Assembly (NCBI GenBank): GCA_023261525.1
Contig: JAHFOU010000058.1
Span: 1-9,955 of the forward strand
DNA from: Planctomycetota bacterium
Lineage (GTDB): Bacteria; Planctomycetota; SBBH01; JAHFOU01
Direction of reading: 5' to 3'
DNA: 9,955 bases
Position 1 is the first letter of the stretch; the number at the start of each line of letters is the position of its first letter. Positions 1-7,218 of the stretch are shown here, one piece after another. The notes beneath the pieces were generated by a model, which was not told the DNA's origin, ran no database searches, and saw only the letters and a program-made list of their open reading frames with translations. The position numbers were made by a program, and so were the translations under genes.

Positions 1-6
1 TTGCGA

Positions 7-12
7 TATAAT
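7..12 (+). promoter_or_regulatory. -10 box of a leaderless promoter for the GGDEF gene
   Basis: A perfect TATAAT ends 6 nt before the GTG at position 19. With normal -10 geometry, transcription would begin on or next to that GTG, so no ribosome binding site would be transcribed. The -35 region lies outside the window. Other genes here show the same spacing, which supports the call. Confidence 0.6.
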
Positions 13-18
13 CCGTCC

Positions 19-1089
19 GTGAGTCCCCCCCAACCCTCCCCGGACCTGGCCGCCCTCCAGGCCCGCCTGGCCCTCCTGGACGCCCAGCGCGCCCGCCTGG
101 GCCGCTTGGCCGAGACCGCCAACGCCCTCTCCTCCCTCTCGGTCCAGATCAACACCCTGGATGCCGCGCCCATCAAGGACCTCTGCGTGGAACGCATCCC
201 GGCCCTGCTGAAGGCCAAGGACGCCGCCTTCCTCTCCTATGACGCGGCCTCGGGAACCCTCCTGCTGGAACGCCACACCCAGGCCGCCTTCCTGAAGGAT
301 GCCCGCCCCTTCCGCCCCGAGGAGGATCCGACGCTGGCGCGGGCCGTGGAGTCCCCGGAGATCCTCATCCTTCCGGGCGCCGAGACGGCCAAGCTCGGGA
401 AGGCCCGCCACGGCCTCCTCCTGGCGCCCTTGCGTTCCTCCAGGGCCCTGGTCGGGCTCCTGGTGCTGATGGACAAGGAGGACGGCACGGCCTTCGACGC
501 GGCCAACGACCTCCCGCCGGTCCAGCAGCTGGCCCAGCTCCTGGGCGCGGCCTTGAACAACATCCAGCTCTACCAGCAGGTCATCCGCCAGTCGCGCACG
601 GATTCCCTGACCGGCCTGCTGAACCGCCGCGCCCTGACCGATCTCCTGGAGCACGAGATCCTCCGGTGCCGCCGGTACCGGCACCCCCTCTCCCTCCTGC
701 TCGTGGACCTGGACCGCTTCAAGGAGATCAACGACACCCGGGGGCATCCGGAGGGCGACCAGCTCCTGACCGGCGTCGGAGCCCTGCTCCAGGCCGAGGT
801 CCGCACGGTGGACCTGGTGGCCCGCTATGGAGGGGACGAGTTCTGCGTGGTCCTGCCGGAGACGTCGATGGAAGGCGCCCGGGTGGTGGCGCGCCGCATC
901 GTCGAGCACCTGAGGACCTGGGCCACCCCGGCGGGCTCGAGGACGACCTGCTCGATCGGGTTGACGGGCCTTGCGATGGAAGGGACGGAGGGACCCGAGG
1001 CCCTGGTGGCCGCAGCGGACCGGGCGCTCTACCGCGCCAAGGCGTCGGGGCGGGACGGGGTCGGGGAGGAGCCGGCCGGGCCGGGCTAG
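19..1089 (+). CDS. GAF-like and GGDEF domain diguanylate cyclase
   Basis: Predicted cytoplasmic enzyme condensing two GTP to cyclic di-GMP. I chose the GTG at 19 (356 aa). The in-frame TTG at position 1 lies upstream of a perfect -10 box and would probably not be transcribed. Numbering from that TTG, an N-terminal helical segment (about 15-45) leads into a GAF-like sensor region (about 50-190). The GGDEF domain starts at the typical DSLTGLLNRR (201-210). The metal-binding aspartate region VDLDRF is at 235-240 and the intact active-site motif RYGGDEF at 275-281. An RxxD inhibitory site (RTVD, 268-271) sits five residues before GGDEF, so product inhibition by c-di-GMP is expected. There is no signal peptide or membrane segment, so the GAF-like region is the likely input; its ligand is unknown. 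The TAG stop interlocks with the stop of the convergent vWA gene. The domain call is firm; the start is moderately supported. Confidence 0.93.
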   Translation: MSPPQPSPDLAALQARLALLDAQRARLGRLAETANALSSLSVQINTLDAAPIKDLCVERIPALLKAKDAAFLSYDAASGTLLLERHTQAAFLKDARPFRPEEDPTLARAVESPEILILPGAETAKLGKARHGLLLAPLRSSRALVGLLVLMDKEDGTAFDAANDLPPVQQLAQLLGAALNNIQLYQQVIRQSRTDSLTGLLNRRALTDLLEHEILRCRRYRHPLSLLLVDLDRFKEINDTRGHPEGDQLLTGVGALLQAEVRTVDLVARYGGDEFCVVLPETSMEGARVVARRIVEHLRTWATPAGSRTTCSIGLTGLAMEGTEGPEALVAAADRALYRAKASGRDGVGEEPAGPG

Positions 1090-2498
1090 GGGAGGCGCGT
1101 GAAGGTGCCGCCGCTCTCCTCGGCGACGCGGCGCATGAAGACGTCGAAGGCCTCGCCCACCCCGACGGTGTGGATGACGATGCGCTTGTTCCGGTTGTAG
1201 TCCCGGATCTGTTCGGCGACCTTCGTCCAGTCCGCCGGCTTGCCATCGGGGGTGCTGGGGACCCCGTCCGAGAGCAGGAAGATGGTGTCTGCCCCCTCCA
1301 GGAGGGCCTTGCCGTAGCCATAGGGCTCGGTGTCCGGATCGACGGCCCCCTCCGCCTCGCAGCCCCGGCCGGGCTTGCGGGGAGGCTTGACCCCCTTGGT
1401 CGCCATGTCCAGGGCCGTCTTCATGGCATCCCAGGTGTTGGTCCATCCCGAGGCCTGCTGACGGTTGACGAAGGTGATCGCGGAGGCGCGGTTCTCCTCC
1501 GTCGCCGGGACCAGGGCGTCCTTCCAGCATTCCACCGTCCCGCCGGCGAACATGATGATGTTGAAGGAGACGGGGGCGGGCTTCTTCTCGTAGGCATCCA
1601 GCCCCACGGATTTGGCCAGCGCCTCGATGGTCTCGACCAGGTGCTTCTTCTCCTTGCCGATGTGGTCCCCCGCCTGCATGCTCCCGGTCCGGTCGAAGAC
1701 GAAGATGATGCGCCGGGAATAGGTCTTCACGCCGTGGTAGCTCACCGGCGGCGGACGGGAGGTCTTGGCCTCCTCGAACCCGGCTCCCAGCACCTGACCG
1801 CCGTCCCGCTTCGTGATCCGCCAGGCGTTCCAGGGCTTGGGGTCCGGACCCAGCTCCTGCCCGGTGAGGGCCTTGAGGGCGTCCAGGATATCCCCGACCA
1901 GGCGCCCCTTCTCCTGGTCCAGGCGCGCGATCAGGGCCTGCACGGCCGCCTGCTCTGCCTTCTTGTCCTTCCTGGGCTGGCCCAGGGCGGCGATGGCCGA
2001 GGCCCTCACCCGCCAGTCCTCATGGGCCAGGAGGGGCCCCAGGGCCTCGACCGCCTTGGGGTCGTCGCTCATGCCCAGGGCCTCGCAGAGGAGCTGGAGG
2101 GCCCGGCCGTCCTTGTCCGTCGACAGGCCGCAGGCCAGCTCGAAGTCCCCCGGCCTCCCACGCTTCACCAGGGCGAGGGCGGCGGATCCCCGGGCCCTCC
2201 AGGCCTCCTTGATCCCCAGGCAGGCCTTGAGCATGGCGGTGGCGCCCTCATCCGGATGCTTGGCGGCCACCTCGGTGATGGCGACCAGGGCCTCGGGGGC
2301 CTGGCTCGGCTTGACGGCCGCGAGCAGGGCCTTGGTGGCCTCCTCGTCCCAGGACGAGGCCAAGGCCCTCACCGCATCCGCCCGGGCCTCGGGGGAGGAG
2401 GCGGAGTTGCCCATGACCTTGAGGAAGGCCTGGAGGCGGTCGGAGGCCGCCGTCAGGGGCAGGGCGGCCAGCAGGAGCAGGGGGAGGAGACGCCTCAC
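1086..2498 (-). CDS. Secreted HEAT-like repeat and von Willebrand factor A domain protein
   Basis: A 470-aa exported protein of unknown specific role. A signal peptide (VRRLLPLLLLAALPLTAAS) has a likely cleavage after Ala18. Residues about 20-215 are alpha-helical and repeat-like, for example HEDWRVRASAIAALG at 159-173, resembling HEAT/PBS-lyase repeats. The vWA domain covers about 262-470. It starts with the metal-ion-dependent adhesion site DRTGS (D269, T271, S273), a DxTxS variant of the usual DxSxS. The other expected ligands are visible as T353 (GWTNTW) and D411 (LLSDG). This suggests metal-dependent protein binding in the periplasm or at the surface. The GTG at 2498 is the only start in frame just before the signal peptide. 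GGAGG lies one nucleotide from it, too close for a normal ribosome binding site. It follows the lipoprotein gene by 38 bp and is probably co-transcribed. Partner and substrate are unknown. Confidence 0.88.
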   Translation of the reverse strand: MRRLLPLLLLAALPLTAASDRLQAFLKVMGNSASSPEARADAVRALASSWDEEATKALLAAVKPSQAPEALVAITEVAAKHPDEGATAMLKACLGIKEAWRARGSAALALVKRGRPGDFELACGLSTDKDGRALQLLCEALGMSDDPKAVEALGPLLAHEDWRVRASAIAALGQPRKDKKAEQAAVQALIARLDQEKGRLVGDILDALKALTGQELGPDPKPWNAWRITKRDGGQVLGAGFEEAKTSRPPPVSYHGVKTYSRRIIFVFDRTGSMQAGDHIGKEKKHLVETIEALAKSVGLDAYEKKPAPVSFNIIMFAGGTVECWKDALVPATEENRASAITFVNRQQASGWTNTWDAMKTALDMATKGVKPPRKPGRGCEAEGAVDPDTEPYGYGKALLEGADTIFLLSDGVPSTPDGKPADWTKVAEQIRDYNRNKRIVIHTVGVGEAFDVFMRRVAEESGGTFTRLP

Positions 2499-2504
2499 GC
2501 CTCC

Positions 2505-2532
2505 AGGGTACGGATGGACGAGGCGGACGCAA
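2505..2532 (-). promoter_or_regulatory. Possible internal promoter before the vWA gene
   Basis: On the minus strand TTGCGT (2532-2527), a 16-bp spacer and TACCCT (2510-2505) precede the GTG at 2498 by exactly 6 nt, the same -10-to-start spacing as the stronger examples here. TACCCT keeps the key T, A and final T but is otherwise poor. The gene may instead be read only from the upstream lipoprotein transcript. Confidence 0.3.
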
Positions 2533-2536
2533 GGGC

Positions 2537-3127
2537 CTATCTGCCGTGGTGGGTCCCCAGGTCCGTCCAGAGGCCCTGGACGCGGCCCTCCCGGTCGAAG
2601 GCCAGGCGCAGGCTGCAGGGGGCTCCGGAGATCCACTGGCGCCCGAAGCGCCCCGTCACCTCCCGGCCTGAGTCCTTCGCCTGGGCCTCCCATCCTTCCT
2701 CCTGGAGGGGGCCGAGGTCGAGGTCCGACGCCGCCATGAGCAGGACCGCGCAGGCCCGGCCGACCTCCAGCGCCTCCGCGGCGCTCCGCGCCGCCGGCAG
2801 GAAGGCCTTGAGCTCAGCCTCGTCCCATCCCTCCCAGGTGGCGATCTTCAGCTCCCGCACCGCGCCCCGAGGACTCACGGCGATCACCTGATAGCTCGTC
2901 GGTTTCGTGCCCAGGGGGACGCGGTAGAAGAGCTCCCCCGGGAAGAGCTCTGCCAACTCCGGAGACTGGATCAGGCCCGGGGCGCCGTACCCCGCATCGT
3001 AGTCCTCTCCCAGGCCTTCGCAGTAGGTCAGGGCGACCCGAGCCGGATCCACGCGGGGAACGGACGCAGGCGCGCATCCCCCCGCCAGGGAAAGCAGGGC
3101 CAGGGCGATCAGGGATCTGGGGATCAC
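2537..3127 (-). CDS. Hypothetical lipoprotein
   Basis: A 196-aa protein that I do not recognise. The N-terminus has a short hydrophobic signal peptide ending in LSLAGGC. Cys18 is the likely lipidated residue and Ala follows it, which fits sorting to the outer membrane rather than inner-membrane retention. The lipobox is slightly unusual, with Ala at -3. The mature part (about 19-196) is an alpha/beta-looking domain with no catalytic motif I can name. It contains Cys at about 36, 125 and 171. The start is a GTG at 3127; no ATG is available, and an AAGGGG run lies only one nucleotide upstream, a weak site. It lies 36 bp after the 55-aa small gene and 38 bp before the vWA gene, all leftward, suggesting one envelope-directed operon. 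The lipoprotein nature is well supported; the function is unknown. Confidence 0.82.
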   Translation of the reverse strand: MIPRSLIALALLSLAGGCAPASVPRVDPARVALTYCEGLGEDYDAGYGAPGLIQSPELAELFPGELFYRVPLGTKPTSYQVIAVSPRGAVRELKIATWEGWDEAELKAFLPAARSAAEALEVGRACAVLLMAASDLDLGPLQEEGWEAQAKDSGREVTGRFGRQWISGAPCSLRLAFDREGRVQGLWTDLGTHHGR

Positions 3128-3146
3128 GCCCCTTGGACGCAGGCAG

Positions 3147-3164
3147 GGCGGGAAAGTTCCCGCC
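3147..3164. repeat. 18-bp perfect palindrome between small gene and lipoprotein gene
   Basis: GGCGGGAA-ag-TTCCCGCC forms two 8-bp arms around a 2-bp centre. On the minus strand it begins at the last base of the small gene's stop codon and ends 19 bp before the lipoprotein start. As RNA it gives a GC-rich hairpin with a 4-nt loop (7 bp). No T-run follows, so a classical terminator is unlikely. A transcript stabiliser, partial attenuator or protein-binding operator are alternatives. Confidence 0.6.
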
Positions 3165-3331
3165 TATCCCCGGGAGTGTCCGGGAAGCTGGACCCGGACC
3201 ATCAGGCGGTAGCCCGAAGGCTTGACCGTGCGGCGCTCCAGGGCCACGGGCAGGGGCGGCAGGCCCGGGATCTTCAGGGCCTCCGGGGGCTCGGGCGGGA
3301 GGGCTTGGGGCATGACGTCGGAGTTGCTCAT
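3164..3331 (-). CDS. Small proline-rich hypothetical protein (55 aa)
   Basis: A 56-codon frame with ATG at 3331 and TAG at 3166-3164. The product starts MSNSDVMPQALPPEPPEALK and ends VRVQLPGHSRG. Residues 8-30 are rich in proline (PPEPPEALKIPGLPPLP); the C-terminal third is basic with alternating hydrophobics (about 33-50). There is no signal peptide or membrane segment, so it should be cytoplasmic unless partner-bound. I do not recognise the family. Support for coding: about 50 of 55 sense codons end in G or C, like the neighbours, and it fills an otherwise empty gap. Its ATG also lies two nucleotides from the start point predicted for a sigma54-type promoter. No ribosome binding site precedes it, consistent with near-leaderless translation. 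It heads the lipoprotein-vWA operon. It could be a chance frame, but the context argues for a real gene. Confidence 0.6.
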   Translation of the reverse strand: MSNSDVMPQALPPEPPEALKIPGLPPLPVALERRTVKPSGYRLMVRVQLPGHSRG

Positions 3332-3343
3332 GGGAAGGGAGAG

Positions 3344-3359
3344 AGCAAGGCCCGTGCGA
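3344..3359 (-). promoter_or_regulatory. Sigma54 (-24/-12) promoter candidate
   Basis: The minus-strand sequence TCGCACGGGCCTTGCT matches the RpoN consensus TGGCACGNNNNTTGCW at 11 of 12 defined positions. The only difference is C for the first G of the -24 GG pair. The spacing is exact. The predicted transcription start (about 3333) is two nucleotides before the ATG of the 55-aa gene. A sigma54 activator is encoded two genes upstream on the same strand and palindromes lie behind the promoter. The lost G of the GG pair is the main reason for caution. Confidence 0.55.
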
Positions 3360-3404
3360 GAGAAGAGGAAACGAATGCTTAGAGCACAACCCTATACGGA
3401 TCAA

Positions 3405-3422
3405 CAGGAAGCGTGCTTCCTG
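3405..3422. promoter_or_regulatory. 18-bp palindrome, possible enhancer site for the sigma54 activator
   Basis: CAGGAAGC-gt-GCTTCCTG has two perfect 8-bp arms. Its centre is about 80 bp upstream of the start predicted for the sigma54 promoter, a usual distance for an activator enhancer. The neighbouring activator has a Fis-type helix-turn-helix, which binds such dyads as a dimer. On the minus-strand transcript it could alternatively be a terminator hairpin for the helical-repeat gene, but only a weak TTG follows. Confidence 0.4.
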
Positions 3423-3467
3423 AAATTCATGGAGAACCGCGTTTTCCGGCTTTCGTACGCCCAGCCT

Positions 3468-3481
3468 GACGCCTCGGCGTC
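3468..3481. repeat. Palindrome just downstream of the helical-repeat gene
   Basis: GACGCC-tc-GGCGTC has 6-bp arms, extended by two further pairs across a T/T mismatch (3465-3484). It lies about 20 bp past the stop of the helical-repeat gene and about 140 bp upstream of the predicted sigma54 start. It could be a terminator hairpin without a U-tract or a second regulator site. Its core differs from the 3405-3422 palindrome, which makes a shared protein less certain. Confidence 0.4.
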
Positions 3482-3502
3482 TGGTCCTGCTGACGAACCG
3501 CC

Positions 3503-4702
3503 TTAGGGTTCCAGGTGGGACGAGAGGTAGTCCTGCCAGGCCTCGTCCAGGGCGGCCCGGTCCGTCGGGCCGATCGTCCCACCCTGCTTCAGCTTGGCCG
3601 CCCAGGCATCCATCACCTGCCTGACCCGGGGCGTCGGACTCCGGTTCCCGACCCGCTCGAGAACCCCGGCGGCCTTCTCGGGAGCCAGCGTGATCGCCGC
3701 GAGCGCGAACTCCTGAACGTGGGCGCCCTCCACCTGGGGTGCCGATGCCAGGAGGGCGTTCCCCAGCCGGACGGCCAGCTCGGGACGTTGCGGGAGCCTC
3801 CCGGCGAGCAGGGGAGCCAGCAAGGTCAGGGCCTGGGGATCGGGATTGAATTCCAGCCTCTGCAACAGGTAGTCGTCGGCTTGAGGGGTCTGCATCCTCC
3901 CCAGCAGATACACGCTCTCCCGGAACGCCTGGCTTCCGGGGGGAGCCAGATCGGCGATGCGCTGGATGTCGGGTAGGCGCGCCTGCACGGCCGGATCCGC
4001 GGGCCATTGGGCCCATTGAGAATCCAGCGCCCTCAAGGCGCCGGCCTGGACGTCCGGGTCCCCGCCCGGGGAGAGCGCCGACAGCAGGGCATCCCGGAAC
4101 GCGGGGGTCTGCCCTCCCAGCGGATAGCCGAGGAAACCCAGGACGGCCTTCTGCTGGGCCGGGGTCCCCGCCTGGAGAAGACCCAGCAGCCCGTCCATCA
4201 GCCCGGGAGGGAACTGGTCGACGTGCTGGGTATGGACGAAGCCCATGCCGTTCGCCTGCTTATCGACGAGCAGAAGCGGCTCCATGCACTGCTTCAGCAG
4301 GGCGGGATCCTGCTCGTCCTTCAGGAAGGCCAGGTAGGCCTTCGGATCGGAAAGGATAGCCTGGCGGAGATCGCGGACTTCCTCGGCCACACGGGCCTCG
4401 AAGGCCGGGGTTCCATCCCGAGAGGACAGGAGGGTCTTCAGGCGCGCCAGCCTCTGGAGGAGAGGGGACGGCCCGGCCCCGGCCGGAGCCGGCGCAGCGG
4501 GTTCCTGGGGAGGCGGACGTTGGGCCACCTCCTCGTGAAGGGAGCGGTTCTCCTGGAGGGCGGTGCCTTCCGCCTGCGGAGATTTCGCCAGGGGGGCCCC
4601 GGCCGGTGGAGACGCGGGCGGCGGCGTGCGGGACGTCCACGCGAAGAGGAGGGCACCAAGCGCAACGCCGCTGGCCCAGATCAGGACGTTCTTCAGGGTC
4701 AC
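3503..4702 (-). CDS. Membrane-anchored helical-repeat (HEAT-like) protein
   Basis: A 399-aa protein with one N-terminal hydrophobic segment (about 5-22, VLIWASGVALGALLFAW) that likely anchors it in the inner membrane with the bulk in the periplasm. A proline/alanine-rich linker follows (about 26-80). The rest (about 80-399) is almost all helix with degenerate leucine/alanine-rich repeats, such as the stretches near PEKAAGVLERVG and DPQALTLLAPLLAGRLP, suggesting a protein-binding solenoid. No catalytic motif is seen. The GTG at 4702 has a good GAGGA site 7 nt upstream. That site is just after the stop codon of the FHA activator gene, 15 bp away, so the two are an operon. I do not recognise the family; HEAT-like is a judgement from texture. 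Its link to the activator suggests an envelope partner or output. Confidence 0.83.
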   Translation of the reverse strand: MTLKNVLIWASGVALGALLFAWTSRTPPPASPPAGAPLAKSPQAEGTALQENRSLHEEVAQRPPPQEPAAPAPAGAGPSPLLQRLARLKTLLSSRDGTPAFEARVAEEVRDLRQAILSDPKAYLAFLKDEQDPALLKQCMEPLLLVDKQANGMGFVHTQHVDQFPPGLMDGLLGLLQAGTPAQQKAVLGFLGYPLGGQTPAFRDALLSALSPGGDPDVQAGALRALDSQWAQWPADPAVQARLPDIQRIADLAPPGSQAFRESVYLLGRMQTPQADDYLLQRLEFNPDPQALTLLAPLLAGRLPQRPELAVRLGNALLASAPQVEGAHVQEFALAAITLAPEKAAGVLERVGNRSPTPRVRQVMDAWAAKLKQGGTIGPTDRAALDEAWQDYLSSHLEP

Positions 4703-4717
4703 GCGGGCTTCCTCTTC

Positions 4718-6058
<1,341 letters not shown>

Positions 6059-6064
6059 GCGGCC

Positions 6065-6070
6065 AGTATA
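6065..6070 (-). promoter_or_regulatory. -10 box of a leaderless promoter for the FHA activator gene
   Basis: TATACT on the minus strand ends 6 nt before the ATG at 6058, placing the predicted start point on the A of the ATG. No ribosome binding site is present in the GGCCGC between them. No good -35 hexamer is visible 16-18 bp upstream. Confidence 0.6.
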
Positions 6071-6086
6071 CAGGGCTGACCGCTCG

Positions 6087-6115
6087 CCGGCAGTCCCCGC
6101 GAGGAGGACCGCCGG
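6087..6115 (-). terminator. Hairpin downstream of the second PKD gene
   Basis: On the minus-strand transcript CCGGC-G-GTCC pairs with GGAC-T-GCCGG: nine Watson-Crick pairs plus one G-U wobble around a 9-nt loop. It lies 14 bp past the stop of the PKD gene and before the FHA promoter, a sensible terminator position. There is no U-tract, so termination is only a suggestion. Confidence 0.4.
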
Positions 6116-6129
6116 AGGCCGGTGAACGG

Positions 6130-6549
6130 CTATGCGGGCTCGACGTCCCGGGGATCCAGGAAGAAGAGCCGGGTATCCGAGATCGTGATCTTGCCCCAGT
6201 ATGGATCTGACCAGACGGACTGGGCACCGAGGGAATCGGTCACCTTCACGCGCACGAAATAGGTGCCCGGCTGGGCCCAGACATGAGAGGCAAACCCTCT
6301 CATGCCCGAGGCAACGAATGCCGTCGTGGTCGTGGCGCTTCCGTCCCCCCAGTCGAAGGTGTACTGGATCCTATTGCCCTCGGGATCGCTCGCGAGCGCA
6401 TCGACGCCGCAGAGCACGCCTCTTACTCCGAAGGAAGGGCATGCCACCCATGCCGGGTACGGCGGCTTGTTCGGGGCCGTGTCGCCCATCGCGAGTGAGG
6501 CTCCCAGCATGAACAGCAGGACCGCCAACATCTCCAATCTAGTCTTCAC
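6130..6549 (-). CDS. Small secreted single-PKD-domain protein (second copy)
   Basis: A 139-aa exported protein. A signal peptide (MKTRLEMLAVLLFMLGASLA) with likely cleavage near residues 20-22 precedes a single PKD-type beta-sandwich (about 25-125). Marks of the fold are YTFDWGDG (63-70) and WAQPGTYFVRVKVTD (91-105). Two cysteines (37, 47) could form a disulfide after export. PKD domains usually mediate binding to proteins or polysaccharides at the cell surface; a stand-alone domain with no enzyme attached has no assignable substrate. The GTG at 6549 has an AAAGGAA site at good spacing. It follows a close relative by 48 bp and shares a 28-bp identical DNA block and a terminal EPA with it, so the pair is a tandem duplication. 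Base composition looks less GC-rich than the neighbouring genes. Confidence 0.85.
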   Translation of the reverse strand: MKTRLEMLAVLLFMLGASLAMGDTAPNKPPYPAWVACPSFGVRGVLCGVDALASDPEGNRIQYTFDWGDGSATTTTAFVASGMRGFASHVWAQPGTYFVRVKVTDSLGAQSVWSDPYWGKITISDTRLFFLDPRDVEPA

Positions 6550-6597
6550 AGGGATTCCTTTCTTAAGACCGGGATCGAAGCGGGGATCGGGAGGCGG

Positions 6598-7026
6598 TTA
6601 CGCAGGCTCGATGATTCCATGGTCCCAGGGGCCGAATTGGGAAACCCTGACCATCAACGGGGCCGACCAGGCGCTCTGGCCGTCATGGGAATCGGTGGCC
6701 CTCACGCGCACGGCGTAGATGCCCGGACTCTTCCATGCATGAGGGTTGAATTTCGAAATCGCCCCAGAAGGGATGAAGTACGTCGTACTCGAACAGCCAT
6801 CCCCCCAGTCGAAGGTGTACTGGATCCGGTCCCCGTCCGGATCGGTGGTGGAGGCTTCATAATGATAGGAGGCTCCCGGGTACAGACTCATCGTCGTGCC
6901 CGTCAGCGTGATCACCGGAAGCGGGGGGTGGTTCTGATCCAGCGGCGTGATCCCGCCGATGTTCGCCGAGGAGCTTCCCATCACGCAAAGCAGGGCAGCC
7001 AGGATCCTCAGGTTCTTCATCCGCAT
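6598..7026 (-). CDS. Small secreted single-PKD-domain protein (first copy)
   Basis: A 142-aa exported protein. The signal peptide is about residues 1-21 (MRMKNLRILAALLCVMGSSSA). One PKD-type domain follows (about 35-130), with DPDGDRIQYTFDWGDG around 62-77 and SPGIYAVRVRATD at 100-112. It ends in EPA like its downstream copy. The ATG at 7026 is preferred over the ATG at 7020 because GGAAGGAG lies 5 nt before it. No sorting signal, membrane segment or enzyme domain is present. It is probably co-transcribed with the second copy and acts outside the cytoplasm, perhaps in surface binding. The glycosyltransferase-family gene lies upstream on the same strand but 192 bp away, so shared transcription is uncertain. 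Confidence 0.86.
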   Translation of the reverse strand: MRMKNLRILAALLCVMGSSSANIGGITPLDQNHPPLPVITLTGTTMSLYPGASYHYEASTTDPDGDRIQYTFDWGDGCSSTTYFIPSGAISKFNPHAWKSPGIYAVRVRATDSHDGQSAWSAPLMVRVSQFGPWDHGIIEPA

Positions 7027-7112
7027 GTCGACTCCTTCCGACAGGGCCCAGGGTCAGGAACGCCCTGGAGATGCAAATGGGATGCGCGTGCTGAGTATTC
7101 GGATGGGATTCG

Positions 7113-7128
7113 CGCAAGCTCCATCCCG
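7113..7128 (-). promoter_or_regulatory. Weak sigma54-like element upstream of the PKD pair
   Basis: The minus-strand sequence CGGGATGGAGCTTGCG keeps the -24 GG and the TTGC of the -12 element at the right spacing, but matches only 4 of the 7 bases of TGGCACG. It would give a 5' leader of about 76 nt before the first PKD gene. It is listed because no better promoter is visible in the 192-bp gap (7027-7218), which otherwise holds no gene that I can see. Confidence 0.2.
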
Positions 7129-7218
7129 GCAAGGAGATCCGGGAGTCGAACGAAAGACGTCCGAAGCCCATCCGAGCGCTTCGTCCAGGGCGCCTGACAC
7201 CCGGATGTCGGGAGGGCC

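Noticed and set aside
666..2891. A 741-codon plus-strand open frame
   Set aside because: It overlaps the GGDEF gene out of frame and runs antisense to the vWA gene. Its low-complexity Gly/Pro/Arg composition is the usual mirror of a GC-rich gene, and no domain is recognisable.
3222..3506. A 94-codon plus-strand frame across the 3332-3502 regulatory region
   Set aside because: Its second half lacks the G/C third-position bias of local genes. It overlaps the better-supported 55-aa gene on the other strand, and it has no recognisable domain.
2814..4016. A 400-codon minus-strand frame spanning the lipoprotein, small gene and helical-repeat gene
   Set aside because: It is out of frame with three supported genes, is rich in Gly/Arg/Pro/Ser, and has no motif; it is a composition artefact.
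7131..7160. A tRNA T-arm-like GTTCGACTCCC on the minus strand, possibly a tRNA remnant or attachment site
   Set aside because: The flanking bases do not form the T stem, and I find no anticodon arm, acceptor stem or CCA, nor any integrase nearby.
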